This document shows, piece after piece, positions 23,903 to 31,724 of a stretch of DNA of 64,000 bases (its first letter is position 1; each line of letters starts with the position of its first letter). The notes under the pieces were generated by a model. The model saw only the letters and a program-made list of their open reading frames with translations. It ran no database searches and was not told the DNA's origin. This DNA is from DATDAH01 sp963792205 (lineage in GTDB: Bacteria; Actinomycetota; Acidimicrobiia; Acidimicrobiales; DATDAH01). The DNA lies in contig CAWBVI010000003.1 of NCBI GenBank assembly GCA_963792205.1, positions 1 to 64,000 of the forward strand, in the 5' to 3' direction. The position numbers and the translations under genes are program-made.

Positions 23903-25885
23903 TCAGGCGGGGGTGACCTCGACCATGGCGTCGTTGAACCGGGCGCCTCCGGCGAGGTCGCTCAGGGTGTCGGGGGCGAAGGCGTTGGCGGTGAGGCCCT
24001 CGGGAGTGGCGGTGCACCAGAGGCCCTTGGGCATGCTCACGACGCCGGGGCGCAGGGTGTCGTCGACGGCGACGGGGACGGTGATGGACACCGAGCCGTT
24101 GCTGACAATCGCCGGCCGCCCCGACTCGAGCCCCCGGGAAGCGGCGTCGTCGGGGTGGAGGCGGATCGACGGGTCGGGCGGGTCGTACTCGCCGAACATC
24201 GACGTGATCGTCCGGCTGGTGGCCGGGGTGATGAGGGTGAGCGAGCCACCGGCGACGTCGTTCTCCCGGTAGGTGGGCAGGCGGTCGGACGTCGGGTTGT
24301 CGGTCACGAGCTGGGCCCGGCGGGAGTCGGCGCCTTTGTGGGCCGGCCAGACATCGCGGAACTGGACGAAGCCCTCGGGCTGCAGGCGCAGCGGCAGCTC
24401 GAAGGGCCCGAGCAGCACCTGCTTGAGCCGGGCCGGTGAGGGGTCGAAGGCCTCGCCGTCGAACCCCAGCCGGACGGCCAACCCATGGGCGACGGCGTTG
24501 TTGGACCGGCTCTCCCCCACGGGCGGGATGACCGCCGGCGCGTCCTGGACCACGTAGCCGCCGTAGCTACCGACGACGTCGTCCACCTCGAAGCTCGTCG
24601 TGGCGGGCAGGACGACGTCGGCGAAGCGGGCGGTGTCGGTCAGCACCTGGTCGTGGACGACGGTGAAGAGGTCCTCCCGGGCCAGGCCGTCGTGCACCAG
24701 GACCTGGTTGGGGCAGGTGGCGGCCGGGTTGGAGCCCTGAACGAAGAGCACCTCGATCGGTCCACCCTCACCGTGGAGCTCGGCGCCGAACCGGTTCATG
24801 TTCACGATCCGGTGATCGCGGTGCGGCAGGTCGCCCAGGACCGCCATGCGCACCGAGCCGCCCGTCGGGTCCTCGTCCGGGCTGGTGGCGCCGACCACGC
24901 CCGCCCCCGACCGGCCGAAGGCCCCGGCCACGACCCAGAGCGAGAGCACCGCCCGGTGGGCCGAGCCGCCGTTGCGGTTGCGCTCCATGCCCCAGCCCAC
25001 CCGCAGCAGCGGCGCCTCGGCCGCGACGAGGTCGTCGACCAACCCGGTGATGTCGCCGGGCTCGAGCCCGCAGACCTCGGCGGCCCGGTCGACGGTCCAC
25101 TCGGCGCACACGGCCAGGTACTCGTCGACGCCGTCGGCGTGCTCGGCGAGGAAAGCCCGGTCGGCCGCACCACGGCGGTCGAGCTCGGCCGCGGCGGCCA
25201 TCGCCAGGACCACGTCGGTGCCCGGTCGCACGGGCAGGAACCGGTCCGCCCGAGCGGCCGCCGGGGTGCGTCGGGGATCGACGACCACGACCTTGGCCCC
25301 CTCCCGCCCGCGGGCCTCGACCCGGGGGGCGAAGTGGGAGTTGGACACCGTGGGGTTCCCGCCCCAGATCACGACCAGGTCGCTGTCGGCCACGTCGACG
25401 GGGTCGGCGCTGGGCAGCGACCCGAACACGAGGCGCCAGGCCTTGCTCGCCGTCGCCGCGCAGATCGTGTGCTCGACCTCGGCCGCCCCGAGGGCTTCGA
25501 AGAGCAGGGGCGTCAGCCCGTCGCTCTCCAGGACGGGGGCCGACGAGTTGTACAGGTACGGGACCACGGCGGCCGGTCCGTGCTCGTCGACTGCGGCCTG
25601 GATCCGCCCGGCGACGAGGTCGAGGGCGTCGTCCCACCCGATCGGCTCGAACTCGCCGGACCCCTTCGGGCCGACCCGACGCAGGGGCGTGGTCAACCGC
25701 TGCGGGCCGTGGATGCGCCGGGTCATGCGCCGGACCTTGCGGCAGATCCAGCCGTCGGTGAGCCCGTTGGCGGCGTCCCCCTCGGGCACGGCGTCGATGG
25801 CCGTGATCTGCTCGCCTTCCACCGTCACCGAGAGCGAACACCCGTCGGGGCAGTCCAGCGGGCAGGCGGTGGTGATGGTGGTCAC
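23903..25885 (-). CDS. Molybdopterin-dependent oxidoreductase (DMSO-reductase superfamily)
   Basis: A 660-residue protein. The N-terminal ACPLDCPDGCSLSV followed by WICRK supplies four Cys for a 4Fe-4S cluster. The bis-MGD-binding segments WGGNPTVSNSHF, VVVDPRRTPAAARADRFLPVRPGTD and FVQGSNPAATCPN follow in family order, and the C-terminal domain has LHPDDAASRGLESG. There is no Tat signal, so the enzyme is cytoplasmic. Homologues act as formate-dehydrogenase-like or hydroxylase-type enzymes of unknown substrate. Start GTG 25885. It is divergent from the flavin hydroxylase gene (25909) by 23 bases. Confidence 0.9.
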   Translation of the reverse strand: MTTITTACPLDCPDGCSLSVTVEGEQITAIDAVPEGDAANGLTDGWICRKVRRMTRRIHGPQRLTTPLRRVGPKGSGEFEPIGWDDALDLVAGRIQAAVDEHGPAAVVPYLYNSSAPVLESDGLTPLLFEALGAAEVEHTICAATASKAWRLVFGSLPSADPVDVADSDLVVIWGGNPTVSNSHFAPRVEARGREGAKVVVVDPRRTPAAARADRFLPVRPGTDVVLAMAAAAELDRRGAADRAFLAEHADGVDEYLAVCAEWTVDRAAEVCGLEPGDITGLVDDLVAAEAPLLRVGWGMERNRNGGSAHRAVLSLWVVAGAFGRSGAGVVGATSPDEDPTGGSVRMAVLGDLPHRDHRIVNMNRFGAELHGEGGPIEVLFVQGSNPAATCPNQVLVHDGLAREDLFTVVHDQVLTDTARFADVVLPATTSFEVDDVVGSYGGYVVQDAPAVIPPVGESRSNNAVAHGLAVRLGFDGEAFDPSPARLKQVLLGPFELPLRLQPEGFVQFRDVWPAHKGADSRRAQLVTDNPTSDRLPTYRENDVAGGSLTLITPATSRTITSMFGEYDPPDPSIRLHPDDAASRGLESGRPAIVSNGSVSITVPVAVDDTLRPGVVSMPKGLWCTATPEGLTANAFAPDTLSDLAGGARFNDAMVEVTPA

Positions 25886-25908
25886 GGTCGAAGGCTAGAA
25901 CGGGCGCC

Positions 25909-27018
25909 GTGACGAACGCCCTCGATTCCGCCCGGGACCTGCACGACCTGATCGCCGCCAACGCCAACGCCGACGGCGCCGCGACCGAACCCGTTGCGTC
26001 CGCGACCGTGACCGCGCTCACCGACGCCGGCCTGCACGGCATCTCCACGCCGAAGGAGGTCGGCGGGTCGGAGCTGCGCCTCGTCGACCAGCTGGAGGTG
26101 ATGGCCGAGGTCGCCCACGCCGACGGATCGGCCGGCTGGTGCCTCCTGGCCAACGCCGTCACCATCGCCTTCTTCGGTGCCTGGGCCGGTGACGGCTTCG
26201 CCGAGAAGCTCTTCGCCGACGGGGTGCCGCTCGCCGCCGGCCAGTTCGCCCCCAACGGCGTGGCCATCCCCGACGACGGCGGTTACCGGGTCACCGGCGA
26301 CTACCAGTTCGGCTCCGGCATCGCCCACTCGTCCTGGGTCGGCGCGGGGGCGTTCACCGAGGAGCCCGATGGCGGCGACGCCCGCTTCCTCTTCACGCTC
26401 ATGCCCATCGAGGCGGTCGAGGTGCGAGGCAACTGGGACGTCCTCGGCCTCCAGGCCACCGCCAGCTACGACTACGCCGTCCGCGACGTCGTCGTCCCCG
26501 AGGAGGCGACGTTCGACTTCTTCGCCCCCGTGCGGCGGCGGGGAGGTCCGGTCTACGACCTCGGCGTCATGTGCCTCACCGCCGTCGGCCACGCCGGCTT
26601 CGCCCTCGGCGTCATCCGGCGGGTCCTCGACGAGCTGGTCGAGGTGGCCCGGACCAAGCACCGAATGGGTGCCGCCGCCCCCCTCCGGGACAGCGAGCGC
26701 TTCGTCTACTCGGTGGGCCAGCTCGAGTCCCGCTACCGGGCCGCCCGGGCCTGGGTCTACGAGGCGGTCGTCGCGGCCGAGGCCTCGGCGGACGCCGGCG
26801 CCCCTGACCCGTCGGCGATCACGGCCTGTCGCCAGGCCACGGTCTTCCTCACCCAGGAGGGGGCCGACATCGCCCGGCAGGCCTACCTGCTCGCCGGCAC
26901 CACCGCGCTGCGGGACGGGCCGATCCAGCTGGCCTTCCGCGACCTGCACGCCGGCAGCCAGCACTTCTTCGCCAGCGACGCCGCCACCCTCGACCTCGGC
27001 CGGGAGCTCCTCGGCTAG
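25909..27018 (+). CDS. Acyl-CoA-dehydrogenase-fold flavin monooxygenase/dehydrogenase (HsaA-like)
   Basis: A 369-residue protein of the acyl-CoA dehydrogenase fold. The N-terminal LTDAGLHGISTPKEVGGSE, ADGSAGWCLLANAV, and GGYRVTGDYQFGSGIAHSSWVGAGA resemble group D flavin hydroxylases such as HsaA, and the C-terminal segment DLHAGSQHFFAS with a buried His matches them. These enzymes hydroxylate phenolic rings with a separate flavin reductase. A simple dehydrogenase role is possible. Start GTG 25909. A short inverted repeat follows the stop. Confidence 0.82.
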   Translation: MTNALDSARDLHDLIAANANADGAATEPVASATVTALTDAGLHGISTPKEVGGSELRLVDQLEVMAEVAHADGSAGWCLLANAVTIAFFGAWAGDGFAEKLFADGVPLAAGQFAPNGVAIPDDGGYRVTGDYQFGSGIAHSSWVGAGAFTEEPDGGDARFLFTLMPIEAVEVRGNWDVLGLQATASYDYAVRDVVVPEEATFDFFAPVRRRGGPVYDLGVMCLTAVGHAGFALGVIRRVLDELVEVARTKHRMGAAAPLRDSERFVYSVGQLESRYRAARAWVYEAVVAAEASADAGAPDPSAITACRQATVFLTQEGADIARQAYLLAGTTALRDGPIQLAFRDLHAGSQHFFASDAATLDLGRELLG

Positions 27019-27019
27019 C

Positions 27020-27045
27020 GCCAGACGGCCGTCCGACCTTCTGGC
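27020..27045. terminator. Weak inverted repeat between convergent genes
   Basis: GCCAGA (27020-27025) and TCTGGC (27040-27045) are inverted arms with a self-complementary ACGGCCGT core start between them. It lies in the 41-base gap between the flavoprotein stop (27018) and the lipoprotein stop (27060). The TTCTGGC arm resembles the ends of the larger palindrome at 13277. Confidence 0.4.
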
Positions 27046-27059
27046 ACCTGAACCAACCC

Positions 27060-27551
27060 TCAGGTGGTGACGGCTTCGAGGATGCGCTCGGCGACGGGGG
27101 CGTCGAGGACGACCTGGAGCTCCTGGGCTTCGGCGATCTCGATGCAGGGGGTATCGCCGGCGTCGGGCCGGCCGCCGGTCTCCAAGTAGATGCGCACGGT
27201 GGCGTCGTCCTCCTCGACGACCGTGGCCCGGGCGCCGTAGCACTCCTGGACCCCGCCATAGAAGCGGACGAGCACGGCGTTGGGGTCCTCGGGGTCCGGC
27301 ACGAGCGAGTCGGGCGTGGCCACGATCGGGTCGACCAGGTCGTCGGTGGGCTCGATGCGGGCCCAGGTGACGTCGGTCGGGGCGCCGTCGTCGTCGAGCG
27401 GCGGGCTGGATACGGCCGTGTCGGGGTCCTGGGTGGTCGACGAGGCATCGTCGCCGCCGGCCGAGACCTCACCGCCGTCGTCGCCGCCACAGCCGGCGGC
27501 TACGCCGGCGACCACGATCAGCGCGGTCAGCAGTCGGAAGATCGATCGCAT
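27060..27551 (-). CDS. Putative lipoprotein with two-Cys extracytoplasmic domain
   Basis: A 163-residue protein. The signal peptide (MRSIFRLLTALIVVAGVAAGC) ends in a clear lipobox VAAGC, with the lipidated Cys at residue 21. An Asp/Ser/Thr-rich linker precedes a domain of about 100 residues with two Cys (in QECYGARA and TPCIEI) and a beta pattern (NAVLVRFYGGVQ, ATVRIYLETG). The segment order suggests a small secreted beta fold of unknown role. Start ATG 27551. Confidence 0.8.
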   Translation of the reverse strand: MRSIFRLLTALIVVAGVAAGCGGDDGGEVSAGGDDASSTTQDPDTAVSSPPLDDDGAPTDVTWARIEPTDDLVDPIVATPDSLVPDPEDPNAVLVRFYGGVQECYGARATVVEEDDATVRIYLETGGRPDAGDTPCIEIAEAQELQVVLDAPVAERILEAVTT

Positions 27552-27611
27552 GAGGACTCCTCGGTTGTGACGGCCTCGTTGCCGCGCTCTTCAGACGACG
27601 CCCGGTCCCAC

Positions 27612-28406
27612 TCAGTTCCCGGGATCGGGCAGATCCCCGGGGTCCTGCGCGGGTGAGGCGACGAGGATCAGCCGGTCGGTGTCGATGGCCGCCAGGCGGC
27701 GGCGCTCGGCGCTGTCCGGGTCGAGCCAGACGGGGCCGAGCCCGGCGAACACCGTGACGAGGAACGCCCCGGGGTCAGACGCCGCGTCGCGGGCCGTGGC
27801 CACGACGGCCTCGAGGTCGGGCAGGGCGGCCTGGGTGTTCAGGCCGTCGGCATGGGCCCCGGCCAGGGCGGCCATCTTGGGGCCGAAGCCGGCCACGATC
27901 AGCGGCGGGGGTGGCGACGGCCGCAGGAAGCCGCCGATGCCGGCCACCTCCCCGGACCACACCTCGCGCAGCCTGGCCAGGTACTCGACCAGGGCGTCGC
28001 GCCGGGCGGCGTCGCCGGGCGGTTCGCGGCCGAGGGCGGCCTGCTCGGCGGCGTAGGGGCTGGTCGGCCCGGTCCCGGCGCCGATGCCCAGCAGCAGGCG
28101 GCCCTCAGCGACCTCCTGCAGGGTGGCCGCCATCTGGGCCAGGAGACCCGCGTCCCGGTTGAGCTGGTTGAGCACGAGCGGGCCCAGCATCACGCGCGAC
28201 GTCACCGTGGCCAGGGCCGACAGCACGGTCCAGCCCTCCAGGACGTGGCGCTGGCCGTGGACCACGCCCGAGAGGTGGTCCCAGGTCCACACCCCGTCGT
28301 AGCCCCGCTCCTCGGCGCCGACGGCCAGGTCCCGCAGGCGGGGCCACTCGGCGTCGAAGGGATCGACCAGAAGGTCAACGTGCACCAGGGCTGAGCGTAG
28401 GGTCAC
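27612..28406 (-). CDS. LLM-class (F420-type) oxidoreductase
   Basis: A 264-residue luciferase-like TIM-barrel protein, somewhat short for the family. GYDGVWTWDHLSG, SRVMLGPLVLNQLNRDAGLLAQMAATLQEVAEGRLLLGIGAG and PPLIVAGFGPKMAALAG follow the standard order of strands. The C-terminal helices are reduced. The substrate is unknown. Start GTG 28406; it is divergent from DoxX with a gap of only five bases, so any promoters must overlap the coding regions. Confidence 0.85.
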   Translation of the reverse strand: MTLRSALVHVDLLVDPFDAEWPRLRDLAVGAEERGYDGVWTWDHLSGVVHGQRHVLEGWTVLSALATVTSRVMLGPLVLNQLNRDAGLLAQMAATLQEVAEGRLLLGIGAGTGPTSPYAAEQAALGREPPGDAARRDALVEYLARLREVWSGEVAGIGGFLRPSPPPPLIVAGFGPKMAALAGAHADGLNTQAALPDLEAVVATARDAASDPGAFLVTVFAGLGPVWLDPDSAERRRLAAIDTDRLILVASPAQDPGDLPDPGN

Positions 28407-28411
28407 GAGCC

Positions 28412-28945
28412 ATGGGAACTGGGATCGAGCCCGACGCGGTCAACCTCGCGCTGTTGGGTCTGCGCCTCATCCTCGGCGGCGTGATGTTGGCGCACGGGAT
28501 CAACCACATCATCGGCGGCGGCAAGATCGCCGGCACGGGGCGCTGGTTCGCCAGCCTCGGCATGAAGCCGGGAGTCCTGCACGCCTGGCTGGCCAGCCTG
28601 ACCGAGGTCGGCGCCGGGGTCATGCTCGTGGTCGGCCTCCTCACACCCCTGGCCTGCGCCGGCGTCCTGGGCGTGATGCTCGTCGCCCTCATCACCAACC
28701 ACCTCAAGAACGGCTTCTTCATCTTCCGGCCGGGCGAGGGCTACGAGTACGTCCTCACCCTCAGCGTGGTCAGCCTCTGCCTGGCGATCCTGGGCCCGGG
28801 CGAGTGGTCCCTCGACGACGCGCTGGAGACCACCGACCTGGCCGGCTGGAGCGGTTTGTGGATCGCGCTGATCGCCGGCGGCGGTGGGACGGCGGCGCTG
28901 CTGGCCGGCTTCTGGCGCCCGGAGAAACCACCGGCCGAGGGCTGA
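28412..28945 (+). CDS. DoxX family membrane protein
   Basis: A 177-residue integral membrane protein with four to five helices. The first helix, LGLRLILGGVMLAHGINHIIGG, and the segment FASLGMKPGVLHAWLASLTEVGAGVMLVVGLLTPLA are DoxX signatures. MFMFF-type quinone or thiol-redox roles have been shown for some members, but this one is unassigned. The last helix (LWIALIAGGGGTAALLAGFW) is near the C-terminus. The heme-monooxygenase-like gene follows 28 bases downstream and is probably co-transcribed. Confidence 0.88.
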   Translation: MGTGIEPDAVNLALLGLRLILGGVMLAHGINHIIGGGKIAGTGRWFASLGMKPGVLHAWLASLTEVGAGVMLVVGLLTPLACAGVLGVMLVALITNHLKNGFFIFRPGEGYEYVLTLSVVSLCLAILGPGEWSLDDALETTDLAGWSGLWIALIAGGGGTAALLAGFWRPEKPPAEG

Positions 28946-28973
28946 AGGCGGCGGCGCCGGTACGGTCCGCCGC

Positions 28974-29330
28974 ATGAGCGACATCGTGAAGATCAACGCC
29001 ATCCGGGTGCCCGAGGGCATGGGCGAGATGATCGAGCAGCGCTTCGCCGCCCGGGGCGACGCCATGAACGAGGTCGACGGGTTCCTCAGCTTCGAGCTCC
29101 TCCGGCCCACGGCGGGCGAGGACCGTTACTTCGTCTACACCCGCTGGGAGACCGAGGAGGCCTTCCAGGCCTGGAGGGAGAGCCAGCGCTTCGCCGAGAG
29201 CCACGCCGGCGTCGGCGAGGGCAAGCCGCCGGAGGGCCACGGCCACGGCGGGGGCGAGGGCGGTGGCTCCATGGCCATGGGCGCCGACCTGCTGGAGTTC
29301 GAGGTGGCCCTCGCCGTCGAGAAGCCCTAG
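28974..29330 (+). CDS. Antibiotic-biosynthesis-monooxygenase-fold protein (heme-degrading MhuD/IsdG-like)
   Basis: A 118-residue ferredoxin-like dimeric ABM protein. IVKINAIRVPEGMGEMIEQRFAARG, VDGFLSFELLRP, YFVYTRWETEEAFQAWRES and RFAESHAG match MhuD/IsdG heme-degrading enzymes, including the catalytic Trp (in TRWETEEAF) and the His of the heme-ligand position (in AESHAG). A Gly/His-rich insert (GHGHGGGEGGGS) separates the last helix from the last strand, which is unusual. Start ATG 28974. An iron-acquisition role is inferred from the family only. It ends three bases from the convergent enoyl-CoA hydratase. Confidence 0.85.
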   Translation: MSDIVKINAIRVPEGMGEMIEQRFAARGDAMNEVDGFLSFELLRPTAGEDRYFVYTRWETEEAFQAWRESQRFAESHAGVGEGKPPEGHGHGGGEGGGSMAMGADLLEFEVALAVEKP

Positions 29331-29332
29331 TT

Positions 29333-30136
29333 CTAGTCCTCGTAGACCGGGGTGCGGCCCTCCTTGCGGGCTCGGATGTACTCCTCGAGGTTCTGGGTGG
29401 TGAGGCGGACCAGGAGCTGGTTGCGGTTCTCCAGGTCGAGCGCGGCCTCCAGGCTGCCCACTTCGAGAGCCGACCACAGCACCTTCTTGGTCATCGAAAC
29501 GCCGTGGGTCGAGAACCCGCAGATCCGCTCGGCCAGCTCGTAGGTGACGTCGAGGAGCTGGTCATCGGGCACCGTGCGGGACACCAGGCCGATGCGCTCG
29601 GCCTCGTCGGCGTGGACGTCGCGGCCCGACAGGCAGATCTCGAAGGCCCGGGAGGCGCCCACCGCCCGGGTCAAGGTCCAGGACAGGCCCAGCTCCACCG
29701 CGCCCAGCCCGTTGTTGATGCCCGCCGCCCGCCAATAGGCGGACTCGCCGGCGATGCGGATGTCGGTGCCCATCGACAGGCACATGCCCCCGCCGATGGC
29801 CGGCCCGTTGATCGCCCCGATGACCGGCTGCGGCAACTTGCGCATCTGGGGCACGAGATCCCCGAAGTACTCCATGGCCCGGATCGCCAGGCGCGACAGC
29901 GTCAGCCCGTCGGCGTGGGGCGGGACGCCGGCGTCCTCCAGGTCGAGCCCGGAGCAGAACCCCTCCCCCACCCCCGTCAGGACGACGACCCACGTGTCGT
30001 TGTCGTGGCCGGCCTCCTCGAGCGCCTCCCGCAGCGGCACGATCGTGTCGAACGACATCGCGTTCATGCGTTCGGGCCGGTTGAGGGCGATCTGGCGGAC
30101 ATGGGGACGGGGCTCGCTCACCTCGACGTAGGCCAT
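29333..30136 (-). CDS. Enoyl-CoA hydratase/isomerase family protein
   Basis: A 267-residue crotonase-fold protein. The oxyanion-hole segments GEGFCSGLDL and NGPAIGGGMCLSMGTDIRIA and the C-terminal ENRNQLLVRLTTQNLEEYIRARKEGRTP are typical. The catalytic Glu positions are in the segment GAVELGLSW. It probably hydrates an enoyl-CoA in a catabolic pathway; substrate unknown. Start ATG 30136. A degraded F420-oxidase remnant lies just upstream on the same strand. Confidence 0.9.
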   Translation of the reverse strand: MAYVEVSEPRPHVRQIALNRPERMNAMSFDTIVPLREALEEAGHDNDTWVVVLTGVGEGFCSGLDLEDAGVPPHADGLTLSRLAIRAMEYFGDLVPQMRKLPQPVIGAINGPAIGGGMCLSMGTDIRIAGESAYWRAAGINNGLGAVELGLSWTLTRAVGASRAFEICLSGRDVHADEAERIGLVSRTVPDDQLLDVTYELAERICGFSTHGVSMTKKVLWSALEVGSLEAALDLENRNQLLVRLTTQNLEEYIRARKEGRTPVYED

Positions 30137-30179
30137 GGGTCGAGATCTTGGCAGCCGCCCGACGGTGCCAGGGATCCGG

Positions 30180-30351
30180 CTAGTCGCTGATGTCGGCCAG
30201 GCGGTGAGCTTCGTCGGCGTGATGCGGACCACCAGCTCACCGGGCGCCGCATTGCGCCGTCCGAACTCCTCGGCCCGGTCCTCGCCCATGTAGCGGCCGC
30301 CCACCGCAGGAGGAAGGCGCGGCGCTCGTCGTCGGTCATGGTCCGGCTCAT
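30180..30351 (-). pseudogene. Remnant of a PPOX-class F420-dependent oxidoreductase gene
   Basis: The minus strand reads a normal start (MTDDERRAFLL, ATG 30339 or 30351) and then, in another frame, only the C-terminal end of the family: GGRYMGEDRAEEFGRRNAAPGELVVRITPT. The final ALADISD-like tail is again out of frame. About 80-100 residues of the beta-barrel core are missing, so this is a real internal deletion and not a read error. The ATG at 30351 overlaps the stop of the NuoF-like gene (ATGA). The intact gene would have been the second gene of that operon. Confidence 0.7.
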
Positions 30352-31715
30352 CGGGCGTAGGTCCAGTCGGGTCGCTTCCGGTGTTGGGCGGGGTCGTAGG
30401 CGTCCAGCTCGACGAGCTTGGGCACATCGAGGCCGCGGGGCTCGATCCCCCCGTGCTCGAGCGCGGCCACGACATCCTCGGGGAAGCGGCGCAGGATGCT
30501 GGAGACGACGAGCTGCTCCTGCGTGCCGAGGTAGCAACGGTTGGCGTCGGTGACGGTCTGGAGGCGGGCGCCGATCGCCTCGATCTCGTCCTCGTCGCCA
30601 CCCGTGCGGGCGATGCGGTCGAGGCGCTCGGTGATCTCCCCCGACCCGAGCTTGCACGGCGAGCACTGGCCACAGCTCTCCACGTAGAGGTAGTTGCTGG
30701 CCAGGCGGGCGACCTCGACCATGTTCGTCCGGTCGTCGTAGACGATGAACCCAGCCGAGCCGAGGCCGCCGCCCGCGTCCCGCAGCCCCTCGTAGCTCAC
30801 CGGCGCGTCCAGCTCGGTGCCGGTGAGCACGGCGTTGGCGAAGCCGGAGAGGACCGCCTTGACGTAGCGACCGGGGGCGAGGCCACCGGCGTGGGTGGCG
30901 ATGAGCTCGATCAGCGGGGTGCCCATCTCGACCTCGACGACCGTGGGGCGGACCACGTCGCCGACGACCGTGCAGACGATCGGGCCGGGTGAGTCCTCGG
31001 TCCCCATCGACCGGTACCACTCCGGCCCGAGGGCGAGGATGTGGGGCACGCTCGACAGGGTCTCGACGTTGTTCACCAGCGTCGGGTTCGACTTGGGGGT
31101 GGCGGCCGCGTCCCGCTTGGGGGCGGAGGACCAACCCGCCTGCGGACCGGTGGCGAAGAGGCCGTGCTGGTAGGGCGGGGCCCAGCGGGGCAACGGCTCG
31201 TCGCCCTCGATGACCTGGAGCAGCCCGGTCTCCTCCCCGAGCAGGTAGTGGTCGGGGCCGGCCACGAGCTCGAAGTCCACGCCGGCGGTCAGGCCCTCGG
31301 CCTCCATCTCGGTGAGGGCGCGCTCGAGGCGGTCGATCTCGGTGCGGAAGGTCCGCTTCAGGCCGATGTAGGCCTTGGTGGCGCCGACCGTGATGGCCGC
31401 GATGGTCGCGCCCTCGATGAGCTGGTACGGGTTGGCCCGCATCAGCGCCCGGTCCTTGAACGTGCCGGGTTCGCCCTCGGCCGCGTTGACCACGACGTAG
31501 CGGTCCCCGGCCTCGGCCCGGGCCTGGCCGATCGAGCGCCACTTCCGGGCGGTCGGGAAGCCGGCCCCACCGCGGCCCCGGAGCCCGGACAGGCCGAGCT
31601 CCTGCAACGTGCCACCCGGGCCCAGCTCCTGGGCCCGGTCGAGCCCGATCCCACCGCCGTTCTCCCACCAGTCGGCGACGGTGGGCACGTCGCGGAGGAG
31701 CACCGGCTCGTGCAT
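30348..31715 (-). CDS. Stand-alone NuoF-like NADH-binding iron-sulfur flavoprotein
   Basis: A 455-residue protein of the complex I 51-kDa family. The Gly-rich FMN/NADH site LRGRGGAGFPTARKW, the segment NAAEGEPGTFKDR, and VNNVETLSSVPHILALG are present. The C-terminal cluster motif SCGQCSPCKLGSGE with a later Cys (NRCYLG) provides the 4Fe-4S ligands. No NuoE or NuoG partner is nearby, so this is not a full complex I operon. Members serve as NADH:acceptor modules of formate dehydrogenases, hydrogenases or electron-bifurcating systems. Start ATG 31715; the stop overlaps the PPOX remnant. Confidence 0.88.
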   Translation of the reverse strand: MHEPVLLRDVPTVADWWENGGGIGLDRAQELGPGGTLQELGLSGLRGRGGAGFPTARKWRSIGQARAEAGDRYVVVNAAEGEPGTFKDRALMRANPYQLIEGATIAAITVGATKAYIGLKRTFRTEIDRLERALTEMEAEGLTAGVDFELVAGPDHYLLGEETGLLQVIEGDEPLPRWAPPYQHGLFATGPQAGWSSAPKRDAAATPKSNPTLVNNVETLSSVPHILALGPEWYRSMGTEDSPGPIVCTVVGDVVRPTVVEVEMGTPLIELIATHAGGLAPGRYVKAVLSGFANAVLTGTELDAPVSYEGLRDAGGGLGSAGFIVYDDRTNMVEVARLASNYLYVESCGQCSPCKLGSGEITERLDRIARTGGDEDEIEAIGARLQTVTDANRCYLGTQEQLVVSSILRRFPEDVVAALEHGGIEPRGLDVPKLVELDAYDPAQHRKRPDWTYAR

Positions 31716-31724
31716 CTCCGCTTC

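Noticed and set aside
23903..25885. Selenocysteine in the formate-dehydrogenase-like Mo enzyme
   Set aside because: The frame is fully open with no internal UGA; the cluster-binding residues are Cys codons.
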